Source of the DNA: Streptomyces chattanoogensis
GTDB lineage: Bacteria > Actinomycetota > Actinomycetes > Streptomycetales > Streptomycetaceae
Reading direction: 5' to 3'
Length of the DNA stretch: 64,000 nt
NCBI RefSeq assembly: GCF_001294335.1
Contig: NZ_LGKG01000024.1
Span: 1 to 64,000 of the forward strand
Shown here: positions 24,034 through 33,626 of the stretch, one piece after another
How the letters are laid out: each line of letters opens with the position of its first letter
Numbering within the stretch: the first letter of the stretch is position 1
Translations under genes and position numbers: made by a program
The notes under the pieces: model-generated
Databases searched by the model: none
Seen by the model: only the letters and a program-made list of their open reading frames with translations
Told to the model about the DNA's origin: nothing

Positions 24034-24978
24034 TCAGACGGCCGCCGACGGGGGCGGCAGATGGTCCAGCCGCCGCAGGATGACGCCCTCGCGCAGCGCC
24101 CACGGACAGATGTCCAGGGTCTCGACGCCGAACAGGTCCATCGCCGCCTCCGCGACCAGCGCCCCGGCCAGCAGCTGCTTGGAGCGTCCCTCGGACACAC
24201 CGGGCAGCACGGCCCGCTCCGCCGCGGTCATCGTGGCCAGCCGCGGGACCCACTCCTCGAGTTTTTTACGGGTCAGCTCCCGCTGGACGTACAGGCCCTC
24301 GGCGCTCCGCGCGGCGCCTGCGATCCGGGCCAGCTGCTTGAAGGTCTTGGAGGTGCCGACGATGTGGTCGGGCGTTCCGTAGCGGGTGAATTCGTGCACC
24401 ACACGGGCGATCTCGGCGCGTACGCGGCGGCGCAGCGCCCGGACGTCCTCCGGGTCGGGCGGGTCCCCCGGCAGATCGCCGGTGGTCAGCCGGCCCGCGC
24501 CCAGCGGCAGGGAGGCGGCCGCGTCCGGGTCCTCGTCGAGGCCGTACGCGATCTCCAGCGAGCCGCCGCCGATGTCGAGGACCAGCAGCCGGCCCGCGGA
24601 CCAGCCCAGCCAGCGGCGGGCGGCCAGGAAGGTGAGCCGCGCCTCGTCCTGGCCGGAGAGCACCCGCAGGTCGACGCCGGTCTGCTCGGCGACCCGGCGC
24701 AGCACGTCCTCGCTGTTGGTGGCCTCGCGGACGGCGGAGGTGGCGAACGGGAGCACGTCCTCGACGCCCTTGTCCTCGGCCACCTGGAGCGCTTCCAGGA
24801 CGGTGGCGACCAGCCGCTCCACCCCGTGGTCACTTATGGCACCGGACTCGTCAAGGAGTTCGGCAAGGCGCAGCTCCGCCTTGTGCGAGTAGGCGGGCAG
24901 CGGGCGTGCGCCGGGGTGTGCGTCCACCACGAGGAAGTGGACGGTGTTGGAACCCACATCGAGGACACCGAGTCTCAT
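24034..24978 (-). CDS. Exopolyphosphatase/guanosine pentaphosphatase family (Ppx/GppA)
   Basis: Actin-like-fold phosphatase of 314 residues that hydrolyses polyphosphate or pppGpp. The phosphate-binding loops are [14 protein letters not shown] at the start and [14 protein letters not shown] in the middle, with [11 protein letters not shown] and the catalytic-region [11 protein letters not shown]. It ends in [16 protein letters not shown]. It is the short actinobacterial form, without the long C-terminal HD domain of E. coli Ppx. ATG 24978 gives the standard [12 protein letters not shown]. Divergent from the Cys-rich gene at 25036. Confidence 0.92.
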   Translation of the reverse strand: MRLGVLDVGSNTVHFLVVDAHPGARPLPAYSHKAELRLAELLDESGAISDHGVERLVATVLEALQVAEDKGVEDVLPFATSAVREATNSEDVLRRVAEQTGVDLRVLSGQDEARLTFLAARRWLGWSAGRLLVLDIGGGSLEIAYGLDEDPDAAASLPLGAGRLTTGDLPGDPPDPEDVRALRRRVRAEIARVVHEFTRYGTPDHIVGTSKTFKQLARIAGAARSAEGLYVQRELTRKKLEEWVPRLATMTAAERAVLPGVSEGRSKQLLAGALVAEAAMDLFGVETLDICPWALREGVILRRLDHLPPPSAAV

Positions 24979-25035
24979 ACGGGGAAACCTACTGCCGTGA
25001 CGGGTGTGACTTGTCAGCCGCCTTACGCTGGGGTC

Positions 25036-25899
25036 GTGGCTAAGACGAAAAAGGCGAAGAAGACGAAGCAGCCCAAGCAGGGCGTGGCGGCCGGGGCGAC
25101 GCCCGACGAGGTCGGCCTCGACTTCGCCCGCGCCTGGGTCACCTTCCCCGACCCGGGCGACGACGAACAGCTCTTCCGCTGCGATCTGACCTGGCTGACC
25201 TCGCGCTGGACCTGCATCTTCGGCAGCGGCTGCCAGGGTATCCAGGCGGGCCGCGCGGACGACGGGTGCTGCACGCTCGGCGCGCACTTCTCGGACGAGG
25301 AGGACGAGGAGCGGGTCGCCGGGCATGTGGCGCGTCTCACGCCCGAGCTGTGGCAGTTCCACGACGTCGGCACGCGGACCGGCTGGACCGAGGAGGACGA
25401 GGACGGCGAGCGGCAGACCCGTCGCTGGCAGGGCTCGTGCATCTTCCAGAACCGCCCCGGCTTCGCGGGCGGCGCGGGCTGCTCGCTGCACATCCTCGCG
25501 CTGCGTGAGGGCCGCGAACCGCTGGAGACCAAGCCGGACGTCTGCTGGCAGCTGCCGGTGCGGCGCACGTACGAGTGGATCGACCGGCCGGACGACACCC
25601 AGATCCTGCAGGTCACGATCGGCGAGTACGACCGGCGCGGCTGGGGGCCGGGCGGCCATGACCTGCACTGGTGGTGCACGTCGGCGACCTCGGCGCACGG
25701 CGCGGGCGAGCCGGTCTACGTCACGTACCGGCCGGAGCTGACCGAGCTGATGGGCAAGAAGGGCTACGCCAAGCTCGCCGAACTGTGCGAGGAGCGGCTG
25801 GCGGCGACGCTGCCGATGGCACCGCATCCGGCGGACCCGAGGCCGGCGGAGCCCAAGGAATCCAAGAAGTCCAAGGACGCCAAGGAATCCAAGAAGTAG
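25036..25899 (+). CDS. Conserved Cys-rich actinobacterial protein
   Basis: A 287-residue protein starting at GTG 25036. Both ends are very Lys-rich ([15 protein letters not shown] and [15 protein letters not shown]). The core has [58 protein letters not shown] and DLHWWCTS. These spaced cysteines suggest a bound metal or Fe-S centre, broadly like zinc/iron-chelating cysteine-cluster proteins, but the family is not certain. No membrane segment is seen. It may be cytoplasmic, with the basic tails binding nucleic acid or membranes. Confidence 0.7.
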   Translation: MAKTKKAKKTKQPKQGVAAGATPDEVGLDFARAWVTFPDPGDDEQLFRCDLTWLTSRWTCIFGSGCQGIQAGRADDGCCTLGAHFSDEEDEERVAGHVARLTPELWQFHDVGTRTGWTEEDEDGERQTRRWQGSCIFQNRPGFAGGAGCSLHILALREGREPLETKPDVCWQLPVRRTYEWIDRPDDTQILQVTIGEYDRRGWGPGGHDLHWWCTSATSAHGAGEPVYVTYRPELTELMGKKGYAKLAELCEERLAATLPMAPHPADPRPAEPKESKKSKDAKESKK

Positions 25900-25923
25900 C
25901 GCAGCCGGGCGCCGCCCGTCGGG

Positions 25924-27723
25924 CTAGCGGGCCGGGCTGGTGGTGCTGGACGGCTGCGGGGGTGCGGCCGTCGGCGGGGCCGTGGGACTCGGGGTCGGCG
26001 TGGGGTCCGTGGGCGTCGGCGTCGGACGGGGCGGGGTCGGGTCGGTCGGGGTGGGCTCGGTCGGCTTCGGCTTCGGCTTCGGGTGTGCGGGCGGCGGGTC
26101 GCTCGGGCCCGGGTCCGGGTCGGGCACGCCGTAGCCCTCGAGCGTGACGGCGGTGCCGCCGGGCCCGATCGCGATCCTGGTCGTCCAAGGGCCCTCGGGC
26201 TCCCGGTCGTGATCGACAGAGACCGTGATCGTGAGGGACTCGCCCGGCCGCAGCACCCCGGCCGTCCGGCTCACCTGGATCCAGGGCGCACCGGCCGACG
26301 CCGTCCAGCGCACCGGGGACCCGCCGGAGGCGCTGAGCATGATGACCGTCGTCCCGCCGCTCGGCTGCGCCGCGACCGTCAGTCGGCCGGGGCCGGAGTG
26401 CTCCCGGCCGGGCGGGGCCGGCCGGGGCGGGGCGCCGTCCGCGCCGACCACCTGGGCCGACACCTCGGATGCCGCGCCGGGCGAGTAGGCCGGGTCCGGG
26501 GTCGTGCGGGCGTTGCCGGCGTTCTCGTAGCGGCCGCCGAGCCGTCCACCGTCGCCGTCCCGCTCGTTGGCCGTCACCGCGGGGGTGCCGTCCGTCGTCT
26601 GCTCGGCCGGCGGGTCCTGGCGGTACGCGGCCCATACGGCCAGCACCGGCGCGGCGAGTACGGTCGCGACGACGGTGCTGGTCAGCGCGCGGTTGCGCAG
26701 CCGGCGGCGGCGGGCGGCCCGGTCGGTGGGGCCCACCGGGAACCCGCTGCGGTCATAGCGGGGTGCGCTGTCGGCATGGCGAGGAGAACCGTTTGCCCCG
26801 ACGCCCCGGCCGCCGCGTCCCGCACCCGCCGCCACGCCCGCGCCCGGCACGCCCTCCGCGCGCCCCGACCGCGAGCGCCGGGCCGCCGCCATCGCCCCGG
26901 CCACCGCCTCGCGCGGCGCGGCGACCAGCGGCAGCGTGCCCGGGGCCGCGGGCGCGGTGCCCGGCCAGGGCCCCGCGGCGGTGGCCCGCTCCGCCGTCCG
27001 CCGGCACTCGGCGCAGTCGTCCACATGCCGCACCAGCTCCCGGCGGAGCGCCGCGCCCAGCAGTACCCGGGTGTCCCCCGCCAGTTGCTCGACATCGGGA
27101 CACCCGCCGCGTTCGACGACGGCCAGCGCGGCCCGGGTCCGCTCGACCTCGCAGCGGGCGGCGGCCAGCACGGCTCGGGTGGCGGCCGGTTCGACGCCGA
27201 GCACCGCCGCGACCTCGCCCGCCGGGAGGTGGTGGCGCACCGAGAGCTCCAGCGCCTCGCGCTGTTCGGGGGTCGTCCCGGCGGCCTCCGGCCAGGCCAG
27301 CGCGGCCAGTTCGCGCTGCCGCGCCTCGGCATCGGTGGCACCAGGGGCACCGGGGACGTCGGGGGCTTCAGGGGCGACGGCGCCGTCCGCCGCCGTGCCG
27401 GGTCCGCTCCGTTCGGCGAGCCTGCGCAGACAGGCCCACCGGGCCAGGGCGTAGAGCCAGGGGCGGTAGAGGTCCGGGCCGGACGGGCGGCGGTGGTGAT
27501 GGCGTTCGGCGAGCGCCAGCGTCTCGCCGAGCACCGCGGTGGCCGCGTCGTGCTCGCACAGGACGGACAGGCAGTAGGTGAACAGCCCGTCCAGATAGGC
27601 GTCGTAGCGGTCCCGGCCGGAGCGGTCCCGGCTCCCGCGGTCCGGTCCGTCGGGGCGCGCCGCGGCGCTGCGCGACCGGTGTGCGCCGGTGGTGTGCCTG
27701 GGGTGCTCGGGCCTGCTGCTCAT
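25924..27723 (-). CDS. Fusion of ECF-sigma-like, zinc-finger anti-sigma-like, transmembrane and BACON-like domains
   Basis: A 599-residue protein with an unusual order of parts. Residues about 40-105 resemble sigma region 2 (YDAYLDGLFTYCLSVLCEHDAATAVLGETLALAE). EQREALELSVRHHLPAGEVAAVLGVEPAATRAVLAAARCEVERTR resembles the region 4 helix-turn-helix. HVDDCAECRR fits the HxxxCxxC anti-sigma zinc motif. A membrane segment follows (NRALTSTVVATVLAAPVLAVWAAYR), then an outer Ig-like BACON-type domain (VTAQPSGGTTVIMLSASGGSPVRWTA, LRPGESLTITVSVDHD) and a long P/T-rich tail. The parts look coherent, so this is one gene. It could be a membrane-held sigma-like regulator, but DNA binding is unproven. ATG 27723 is chosen; GTG 27726 is adjacent. 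Confidence 0.8.
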   Translation of the reverse strand: MSSRPEHPRHTTGAHRSRSAAARPDGPDRGSRDRSGRDRYDAYLDGLFTYCLSVLCEHDAATAVLGETLALAERHHHRRPSGPDLYRPWLYALARWACLRRLAERSGPGTAADGAVAPEAPDVPGAPGATDAEARQRELAALAWPEAAGTTPEQREALELSVRHHLPAGEVAAVLGVEPAATRAVLAAARCEVERTRAALAVVERGGCPDVEQLAGDTRVLLGAALRRELVRHVDDCAECRRTAERATAAGPWPGTAPAAPGTLPLVAAPREAVAGAMAAARRSRSGRAEGVPGAGVAAGAGRGGRGVGANGSPRHADSAPRYDRSGFPVGPTDRAARRRRLRNRALTSTVVATVLAAPVLAVWAAYRQDPPAEQTTDGTPAVTANERDGDGGRLGGRYENAGNARTTPDPAYSPGAASEVSAQVVGADGAPPRPAPPGREHSGPGRLTVAAQPSGGTTVIMLSASGGSPVRWTASAGAPWIQVSRTAGVLRPGESLTITVSVDHDREPEGPWTTRIAIGPGGTAVTLEGYGVPDPDPGPSDPPPAHPKPKPKPTEPTPTDPTPPRPTPTPTDPTPTPSPTAPPTAAPPQPSSTTSPAR

Positions 27724-27897
27724 CACCCGGCGACGGTAGGCGGATGATGCAGCCGCACTCGCTCCCCTTGGGCACTTTTAACCCTTACGGGTGACCTTCT
27801 CCCTCAAAGGGGTACACCATCCCCTGTCCCGCCCACCCGGTCGGCCCAACCGGAGACGACGGTCCGGATTGTCGGTGGCCGCCGATACGGTGACCTC

Positions 27898-29310
27898 ATG
27901 GCAACCCGTAAAACGTCGGCCAAGGAGCGCCCCTCCTACCGTTGCACCGAGTGCGGCTGGACCACCGCGAAGTGGCTCGGCCGCTGCCCCGAGTGCCAGG
28001 CGTGGGGCACGGTCGAGGAGTTCGGCGGCGCCCCCGCGGTGCGCACCACCGCGCCCGGCCGGGTCACCACCGCCGCGGTGCCCATCGCCCAGGTCGACGG
28101 CAGACAGGCCGCCGCCCGCTCGACGTACGTCCCCGAGCTGGACCGCGTCCTCGGCGGCGGGCTGGTCCCCGGCGCGGTCGTCCTCCTGGCGGGCGAGCCG
28201 GGCGTCGGCAAGTCCACCCTCCTCCTGGATGTCGCCGCCAAGGCCGCCTCCGACGAACACCGCACGCTGTACGTCACGGGAGAGGAATCCGCGAGCCAGG
28301 TACGGCTGCGCGCCGACCGCATCGGCGCCCTCGACGACCACCTCTACCTCGCCGCCGAGACGGACCTCTCCGCCGTCCTCGGCCACCTGGACGCCATCAA
28401 GCCCTCCCTCCTCATCCTCGACTCCGTGCAGACCGTCGCCTCGCCCGAGATCGAGGGTGCGCCCGGCGGCATGGCCCAGGTCCGCGAGGTCGCCGGCGCC
28501 CTGATCCGCGCGTCCAAGGAGCGCGGGATGTCCACCTTGCTGGTCGGCCATGTCACCAAGGACGGCGCCATCGCCGGCCCGCGGCTCCTCGAGCACCTCG
28601 TCGACGTCGTCCTGCACTTCGAGGGCGACCGCCACGCCCGCCTCCGCCTGGTCCGCGGCGTCAAGAACCGCTACGGCACGACGGACGAGGTCGGCTGCTT
28701 CGAGCTGCACGACGAGGGGATCACGGGCCTCGCCGACCCCTCCGGCCTCTTCCTGACCCGCCGCGACGAGCCCGTGCCCGGTACGTGCCTGACGGTCACC
28801 CTGGAGGGCCGCCGCCCCCTGGTGGCCGAGGTCCAGGCCCTGACCGTCGACTCCCAGATCCCCTCCCCGCGCCGCACGACCTCCGGCCTGGAGACCTCCC
28901 GGGTCTCGATGATGCTCGCCGTCCTGGAGCAGCGCGGCCGGATCAGCGCCCTGGGCAAACGGGACATCTACAGCGCGACGGTCGGCGGCGTGAAGCTCAC
29001 CGAGCCCGCCGCCGACCTCGCCGTGGCCCTCGCCCTGGCCAGCGCCGCCAGCGACACCCCCCTGCCGAAGAACCTCGTCGCCATCGGCGAGGTGGGCCTT
29101 GCGGGCGAGGTCAGACGGGTCACGGGCGTCCAGCGGCGCCTCTCGGAAGCGGCCCGGCTCGGCTTCACCCACGCCCTGGTCCCCGCCGACCCCGGCAAGA
29201 TCCCCGACGGAATGCGGGTCATGGAAGTCGCCGACGTCGGGCAGGCGCTGTCCGTGCTGCCCAAGCGGGTACGCCGGGAGGCCCCGCGGGAAGAGGATGT
29301 ACGCCGGTAG
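27898..29310 (+). CDS. radA: DNA repair ATPase RadA
   Basis: RecA-like branch-migration factor of 470 residues that helps process recombination intermediates. The N-terminal zinc finger is [18 protein letters not shown], Walker A is GEPGVGKST (Lys105), the RadA-specific KNRYG motif starts at Lys256 (KNRFG in most), and the C-terminal Lon-like domain includes [20 protein letters not shown]. disA follows 122 bases downstream on the same strand, the usual pairing; RadA is known to modulate DisA activity in Bacillus. Confidence 0.97.
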   Translation: MATRKTSAKERPSYRCTECGWTTAKWLGRCPECQAWGTVEEFGGAPAVRTTAPGRVTTAAVPIAQVDGRQAAARSTYVPELDRVLGGGLVPGAVVLLAGEPGVGKSTLLLDVAAKAASDEHRTLYVTGEESASQVRLRADRIGALDDHLYLAAETDLSAVLGHLDAIKPSLLILDSVQTVASPEIEGAPGGMAQVREVAGALIRASKERGMSTLLVGHVTKDGAIAGPRLLEHLVDVVLHFEGDRHARLRLVRGVKNRYGTTDEVGCFELHDEGITGLADPSGLFLTRRDEPVPGTCLTVTLEGRRPLVAEVQALTVDSQIPSPRRTTSGLETSRVSMMLAVLEQRGRISALGKRDIYSATVGGVKLTEPAADLAVALALASAASDTPLPKNLVAIGEVGLAGEVRRVTGVQRRLSEAARLGFTHALVPADPGKIPDGMRVMEVADVGQALSVLPKRVRREAPREEDVRR

Positions 29311-29432
29311 ACTTTGCCCTGGTCTCGCCCGTCACCGCAGCCGTGTGGCCCGCCACGTACGCTCGCTGGTACGTCACCGCGGCCTGGGCCGGGCGGCCGG
29401 CGACCGACTTGACCTTGCAACGGAGGAGTGCA

Positions 29433-30554
29433 GTGGCAGCCAACGACCGGGCATCGGCTCCCAGCAGGTCCGGGAGCTCCGGCACCGATCGCCTGATGCG
29501 CGCCTCCCTGAGCGCCGTCGCACCTGGTACGGCCCTGCGTGACGGCCTGGAACGGGTGCTGCGCGGCAATACGGGCGGTCTGATCGTCCTCGGCTGGGAC
29601 AAGACCGTCGAGTCCATGTGCACCGGCGGCTTCGTCCTCGACGTCGAGTTCACCGCCACCCGTCTGCGCGAACTGTGCAAGCTCGACGGTGCCCTGGTCG
29701 TCGACAAGGACCTCACCAAGATCCTCCGGGCCGGCGTCCAGCTCGTCCCCGACGCCTCCATCCCCACCGAGGAGACCGGCACCCGGCACCGCACCGCCCA
29801 GCGCGTCTCCATCCAGGCGGGCTTCCCGGTCGTCTCCGTCAGCCAGTCCATGCGTCTGATCGCCCTCTACGTCGACGGCGAACGCCGCGTACTGGAGGAA
29901 TCCGCCGCCATCCTCTCCCGCGCCAACCAGGCCCTGGCGACCCTCGAGCGCTACAAGCTCCGCCTGGACGAGGTGGCCGGCACCCTCTCCGCCCTGGAGA
30001 TCGAGGACCTGGTCACCGTCCGCGACGTCACCGCGGTCGCCCAGCGCCTGGAAATGGTGCGCCGTATCGCCACCGAAATCGCCGAGTACGTCGTCGAACT
30101 CGGCACCGACGGCCGTCTCCTCGCCCTCCAGCTCGACGAGCTGATCGCGGGCGTCGAGCCGGAACGCGAGCTGGTCGTCCGCGACTATGTGCCCGAACCG
30201 ACCGCCAAGCGCTCCCGTACGGTCCCCGAGGCGCTCGTCGAGCTGGACTCCCTCACCCACACCGAACTCCTCGAACTCCCCGCCGCGGCCCGCGCACTGG
30301 GCTACAGCGGCGCCCCCGAAACCCTCGACTCCGCGGTCTCCCCCCGGGGCTTCCGCCTCCTGGCCAAGGTCCCCCGCCTCCCAGGCACGGTCATCGACCG
30401 CCTGGTCGACCACTTCGGCGGCCTCCAGAAACTCCTGGCCGCCAGCGTCGACGACCTCCAGGCCGTCGACGGCGTCGGCGAGGCCCGCGCCCGCTCCGTC
30501 CGCGAGGGGCTGTCGCGGCTGGCGGAGTCGTCGATCCTGGAGCGGTACGTCTAG
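29433..30554 (+). CDS. disA: DNA integrity scanning diadenylate cyclase DisA
   Basis: Makes cyclic di-AMP from two ATP and scans DNA for branched structures. It has 373 residues from GTG 29433 (GGAGGA five bases upstream). The catalytic DAC domain has Asp85-Gly-Ala (DGALVVDKD) and Arg118-His-Arg (GTRHRTA). A helical linker follows, and the C-terminal helix-hairpin-helix DNA-binding region ends in [21 protein letters not shown]. In Streptomyces, c-di-AMP controls osmotic balance and cell-wall lytic enzymes through ydaO-type riboswitches, which matters for the leader at 44560. Confidence 0.97.
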   Translation: MAANDRASAPSRSGSSGTDRLMRASLSAVAPGTALRDGLERVLRGNTGGLIVLGWDKTVESMCTGGFVLDVEFTATRLRELCKLDGALVVDKDLTKILRAGVQLVPDASIPTEETGTRHRTAQRVSIQAGFPVVSVSQSMRLIALYVDGERRVLEESAAILSRANQALATLERYKLRLDEVAGTLSALEIEDLVTVRDVTAVAQRLEMVRRIATEIAEYVVELGTDGRLLALQLDELIAGVEPERELVVRDYVPEPTAKRSRTVPEALVELDSLTHTELLELPAAARALGYSGAPETLDSAVSPRGFRLLAKVPRLPGTVIDRLVDHFGGLQKLLAASVDDLQAVDGVGEARARSVREGLSRLAESSILERYV

Positions 30555-30806
30555 CGGGGCGCCGTACGGGGGGATACGGCCGTCGTCTTTTCCGCCGGAC
30601 CCTCGCCATGGTGGTTGCGCGCCGTGGCGGCGGGCTTCTTTTCCGCCTGGCGGCGGGGGTTTGTGGGACGGGCGGCGTCGCTGGTTCCGCCGAACCCTCG
30701 CCGTGCGAGTTGACCGCCGTAGCGGCGGATTGGCCTTCGCCTCGCGGCGGGTGCTTGCGAGGCGGCCGTCGCCGCGGCGCAGGTCCGGCGGTGCCGGCGG
30801 CCGTCG
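30555..30806. other. Intergenic region with degenerate repeats
   Basis: Between the convergent disA and epimerase genes. The phrase TTCCGCCGGACCCTCGCC near 30589-30607 recurs in altered form (TTCCGCCGAACCCTCGCC) near 30694-30711, and short GGCGG/CCGCC pairs could form several hairpins. No gene is seen. Confidence 0.5.
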
Positions 30807-31835
30807 TCACCCCGACGTGCGGCCCAGCCCCAGCGCAGCGGCCTCCTTCTCCGTCGGGAGGCCCACCGCCGGCCGGTCCGGGCGCTGGGGGGCCGTGCCG
30901 CCGAGGGAGCGAAGCCAGGACCAGGTGTCGGTGACGGTCTCGTCGATGGGACGGCAGCGGAGGCCGGTTGCCAGGGCCTTGCTGACATCGGGGCCGTAGA
31001 TCGCGTCCCGCAGTTCGCCGGGGGCCAGCCAGACCGGGAGTTCGGTCCACGGTTCGATGCCGGCGGCGAGCACCTCCTCGGGCGCGGTCCACCGCAGCCC
31101 GGCGTCCGAGCCCGTGACCCGGACGCAGCTCTCCAGCAGCTCGCCCATCGTCGCCTGCCCCAGCTCGCTGACCAGGTTGTACGCGCCGCCGAGCCCGTCC
31201 CGTACGGCATCCAGCGTCCACTCGGCCAGGTCCCGGGCATCGATGTACTGCAGCGGCATCTCGCGCGGCCCCGGCGCCAGGACCGGTCCCCCGCGGGCGA
31301 TCCGGTTCAGCCACCACGGCAGTCGGCCGATGTTCTCGTACGGGCCGAGGATCAGCCCCGCCCGCACCAGCAGCGCCCGGTCCCCGAAGGCATCGGCCGC
31401 GGCCAGCTCGCCGCCGCGCTTGGCCGCCGCGTAGTCGTCGGCGTCGGTGGCGTCGGGCGAAGCCGCCACCACCGGGGACCGCTCGGTGAGCCGCTCCGTG
31501 GGCGGGAAGGCATACACCGAACCGCTGGAGATGTACGCGTACCGTCCGGCCCGCCCCGCCAGCAGCCGCGCCGTGTCCCGTACGGCCGACGGCGCGCCGC
31601 TCCAGGTGTCGACGACGGCGTCCCATTCCCCGTCCGCCAGGGCGCCGAGCCCGTCGTCGGCCAGGCGGTCGCCGTGGAGGGCCGTCACCCCCTCCGGCGG
31701 CTCGTGGCGGCCGCGGTGAAACACCGTCACCTGCCAGTCACGGGCCAGCGCGGCCTCGGCAACCGCCCGCCCCACGAACTCCGTACCACCCAGAATCAGC
31801 AGCTTCATGGACTTCATTGATTTCATTGACGTCAT
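30807..31835 (-). CDS. NAD-dependent epimerase/dehydratase family protein
   Basis: Extended SDR of 342 residues. The cofactor site is LLILGGTEFVGRAVAEAAL, the central strand is VVDTWSGAPSAVRD, and RYAYISSGSVYAFPP supplies the Ser. The family Tyr-x-x-x-Lys is represented by DDYAAAKRGGE. It resembles the NmrA/epimerase-like proteins common in Streptomyces with unknown substrates. The N-terminus MTSMKSMKSMKL is made of a 9-base repeat that offers four in-frame ATG codons (31835, 31826, 31817, 31808); the last gives the shortest natural start, MKLLILGG. No clear ribosome binding site singles one out. Confidence 0.85.
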   Translation of the reverse strand: MTSMKSMKSMKLLILGGTEFVGRAVAEAALARDWQVTVFHRGRHEPPEGVTALHGDRLADDGLGALADGEWDAVVDTWSGAPSAVRDTARLLAGRAGRYAYISSGSVYAFPPTERLTERSPVVAASPDATDADDYAAAKRGGELAAADAFGDRALLVRAGLILGPYENIGRLPWWLNRIARGGPVLAPGPREMPLQYIDARDLAEWTLDAVRDGLGGAYNLVSELGQATMGELLESCVRVTGSDAGLRWTAPEEVLAAGIEPWTELPVWLAPGELRDAIYGPDVSKALATGLRCRPIDETVTDTWSWLRSLGGTAPQRPDRPAVGLPTEKEAAALGLGRTSG

Positions 31836-31897
31836 GGAACTGACTGTGTCCTACAGGCATGACTGGGGCCGCCGTCCTCGCTCTCAGCGGAATCCCG

Positions 31898-31946
31898 GGG
31901 GAAGGAAGGGAGGGGAGTAAGGAGGGAAGCAGGAAGGGGAGTTGGG
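31898..31946. repeat. Polypurine tract
   Basis: About 45 bases consist almost only of G and A (GGGGGAAGGAAGGGAGGGGA and onward) between the membrane protein gene and the epimerase gene. It is strikingly strand-asymmetric and could adopt triplex or G-quadruplex structure or act as a transcription end. No known motif is matched. Confidence 0.6.
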
Positions 31947-31977
31947 GACTGGCCCCGTACCTTCAGCCCTTGGCCGT

Positions 31978-32772
31978 TCAGTCCTTGGCGAGGACGAACT
32001 TGGCCTCCGCCGGGTCCAGCCCCGGCACCTTCGCCTCGACGACATACGTCCCGGCCGGCACCGCGGCAGCACTCGGTGTCGCGCACTGCGGGGCGCTGGC
32101 CCGGCGGTCCCACTCGATGGTGCGTTCCACGGAGCCCTTCGCCGGGACCTTCAGGAGGGCCGGGCCGGTGCCTGCGGGGCAGTCGTTGGAGGCCCACACC
32201 CGGTCGTCGCCCGCGGTGTCCTTGATCGTCAGCACCGCGGCCTTACGGCCCAGGTCGACCTTGCAGGCGGAACCCGCGGAATTCCGGACCGCCAGCTCGA
32301 ACCGCGGCTTCTCGCCCGGCTTGTAGGACTTCTTGATGCTGCGCAGCGTCAACTCGGCGCCGTCGGTGGTGCAGTTGAGGAGGGGGGAACCGGCCGGTAC
32401 GGCCTTGGCGCCCGATCCCTGGCCGATGGGGCCGCCGGAGGCGCCCGTACCCCCCGCACCGCCGTCGCCGTCGTCCGCCCCGGACCCGCCGTCCGAGCCC
32501 GACTCGCCGCCACCTGATCCGCCGCGCCCGCCCGGCTTTTGAGTGATCGCCGGCCCGCTGCCGGAGGGACCCGGCGTGATGGACGTGGCCGGCCCCGATC
32601 CGTGCGCCTTCCCCTTGCCGTCCTTGGTGCCGGTCTCCTCGGTGTCCCCGCCCAGGCTGAGGGCCCACGCCACCACCAGGGCGAGCAGCACGACGATGGC
32701 CAGCGCAACGGCCCTCCGCCGCCAGTAGATGGAGGAGGGAAGCGGCCCGATCGGATTGCGCAGTGATCCCAC
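31978..32772 (-). CDS. Single-pass membrane protein with extracellular beta domain
   Basis: Predicted 264-residue protein from GTG 32772. After 20 basic residues there is one membrane segment (AVALAIVVLLALVVAWALSL), a flexible Gly/Ser-rich linker (GGSGGGESGSDGGSGADDGD) and an outer domain with four cysteines (LNCTTDG, SACKVDL, NDCPAG, PQCATPS). Strand pattern and motifs such as YKPGEKPRFELAVRNS suggest an Ig-like or DUF4232-type fold. Function unknown. Its downstream flank (31898-31946) is a long purine-only-like tract. Confidence 0.75.
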   Translation of the reverse strand: MGSLRNPIGPLPSSIYWRRRAVALAIVVLLALVVAWALSLGGDTEETGTKDGKGKAHGSGPATSITPGPSGSGPAITQKPGGRGGSGGGESGSDGGSGADDGDGGAGGTGASGGPIGQGSGAKAVPAGSPLLNCTTDGAELTLRSIKKSYKPGEKPRFELAVRNSAGSACKVDLGRKAAVLTIKDTAGDDRVWASNDCPAGTGPALLKVPAKGSVERTIEWDRRASAPQCATPSAAAVPAGTYVVEAKVPGLDPAEAKFVLAKD

Positions 32773-32907
32773 GGGAAAACTCTACGAGAGATCGGTGCGC
32801 GGACCGGCCAGTACCCGCCGCATCAGGCTGCAACTTTTCCCATCATCGGCCCGCAGTACGCCCGTCGGGCGGCCGATGCGTGGCGCTGCCGCCCGATCCG
32901 GCCGCGA

Positions 32908-33390
32908 TCACCCCGAATGTGCCGCGGGCCGGTGCCACTCCTCCTTGTGTCCGAACCCCTGGCCGTTGTCGATCAGCCGCAGCCAGTCGGGACGCAGCTC
33001 CCACAGCGTCGTCCGCTCCAGGGCCCCGCGCAGCCGCTCGCTCTCCGCGACGAAGGGGAAGCGTGCGAGGTAGGCCCGCCAGCCGGCCGCCCGCTCGGCG
33101 TCTCCCAGCGGCCGGCAGCGGCCCCGGCCCTGAAGCCCCGTCAGGGTGCTCCACTCCTGGCCGTCGCGCTGCGCGGTGAAGGCCACCCGCGCGCCACCGG
33201 GCCCGCCGCCGGCGAGGGCCCGGCCGTGCCGGGTGGTGGCCGAGGTGACGAAGTACAGGAGGGGACCGTCCGCCACCGCGTACAGCACCGCGGCCGCCTG
33301 CGGCCCGTCCTCGTCCGCGTACGCCAGGGTCATCGTCGTGTGTGCGGCGAGCGCCCGCCGGATCGCCGCGGGGCATGCACTGTCCGTCAT
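32908..33390 (-). CDS. Pyridoxamine 5'-phosphate oxidase-like flavoprotein
   Basis: A 160-residue split-barrel protein of the PNPOx-like family, most often binding FMN or F420. It starts at ATG 33390 with GGGAGGA seven to eight bases upstream. Typical parts are TMTLAYADEDGPQAAAVLYAVADGPLLYFVTS, TTRHGRAL and RVAFTAQRDGQEWSTLTGLQGRGRC. True PNP oxidase is longer, so a vitamin B6 role is unlikely. Divergent from mutY. Confidence 0.82.
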   Translation of the reverse strand: MTDSACPAAIRRALAAHTTMTLAYADEDGPQAAAVLYAVADGPLLYFVTSATTRHGRALAGGGPGGARVAFTAQRDGQEWSTLTGLQGRGRCRPLGDAERAAGWRAYLARFPFVAESERLRGALERTTLWELRPDWLRLIDNGQGFGHKEEWHRPAAHSG

Positions 33391-33427
33391 TCCGGCATCC
33401 TCCCGTACGGCTCGCGCGCCGCCCCAT

Positions 33428-33469
33428 GCACGGGCCCCCGGCACGGCTGCACGGGCCCCCGGCACGGCT
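33428..33469. repeat. Perfect 21-bp tandem duplication
   Basis: The unit at 33428-33448 (begins GCACGGGCCCCC, ends GGCACGGCT) is repeated exactly at 33449-33469. It lies in the intergenic region between the divergent PNPOx-like and mutY genes, upstream of both promoters' likely positions. Confidence 0.85.
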
Positions 33470-33626
33470 CGGACATCGCCTTCGTGCGAGGGCCCCGTAC
33501 GGCGGCGCGTACCGCCGGTAGCGGCCACCCGTACGTACCCGGTCGTCCCGCGTGCGGGTGGGCGCGGGCGGCGCGGGGCCGGTGCGTTTCTTGGGCGGGC
33601 GCGGGCGTGCCAGGATCGGTGGTGCC

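Noticed and set aside
23179..25035. Long plus-strand frame running from 23179 into the Cys-rich gene
   Set aside because: The part before 25036 is antisense to the isomerase-like and Ppx genes and has no homology; the real gene starts at GTG 25036.
27942..29432. Plus-strand frame joined to disA from 27942
   Set aside because: It overlaps radA in another frame and has no domain; disA has its own GTG start and ribosome binding site at 29433.
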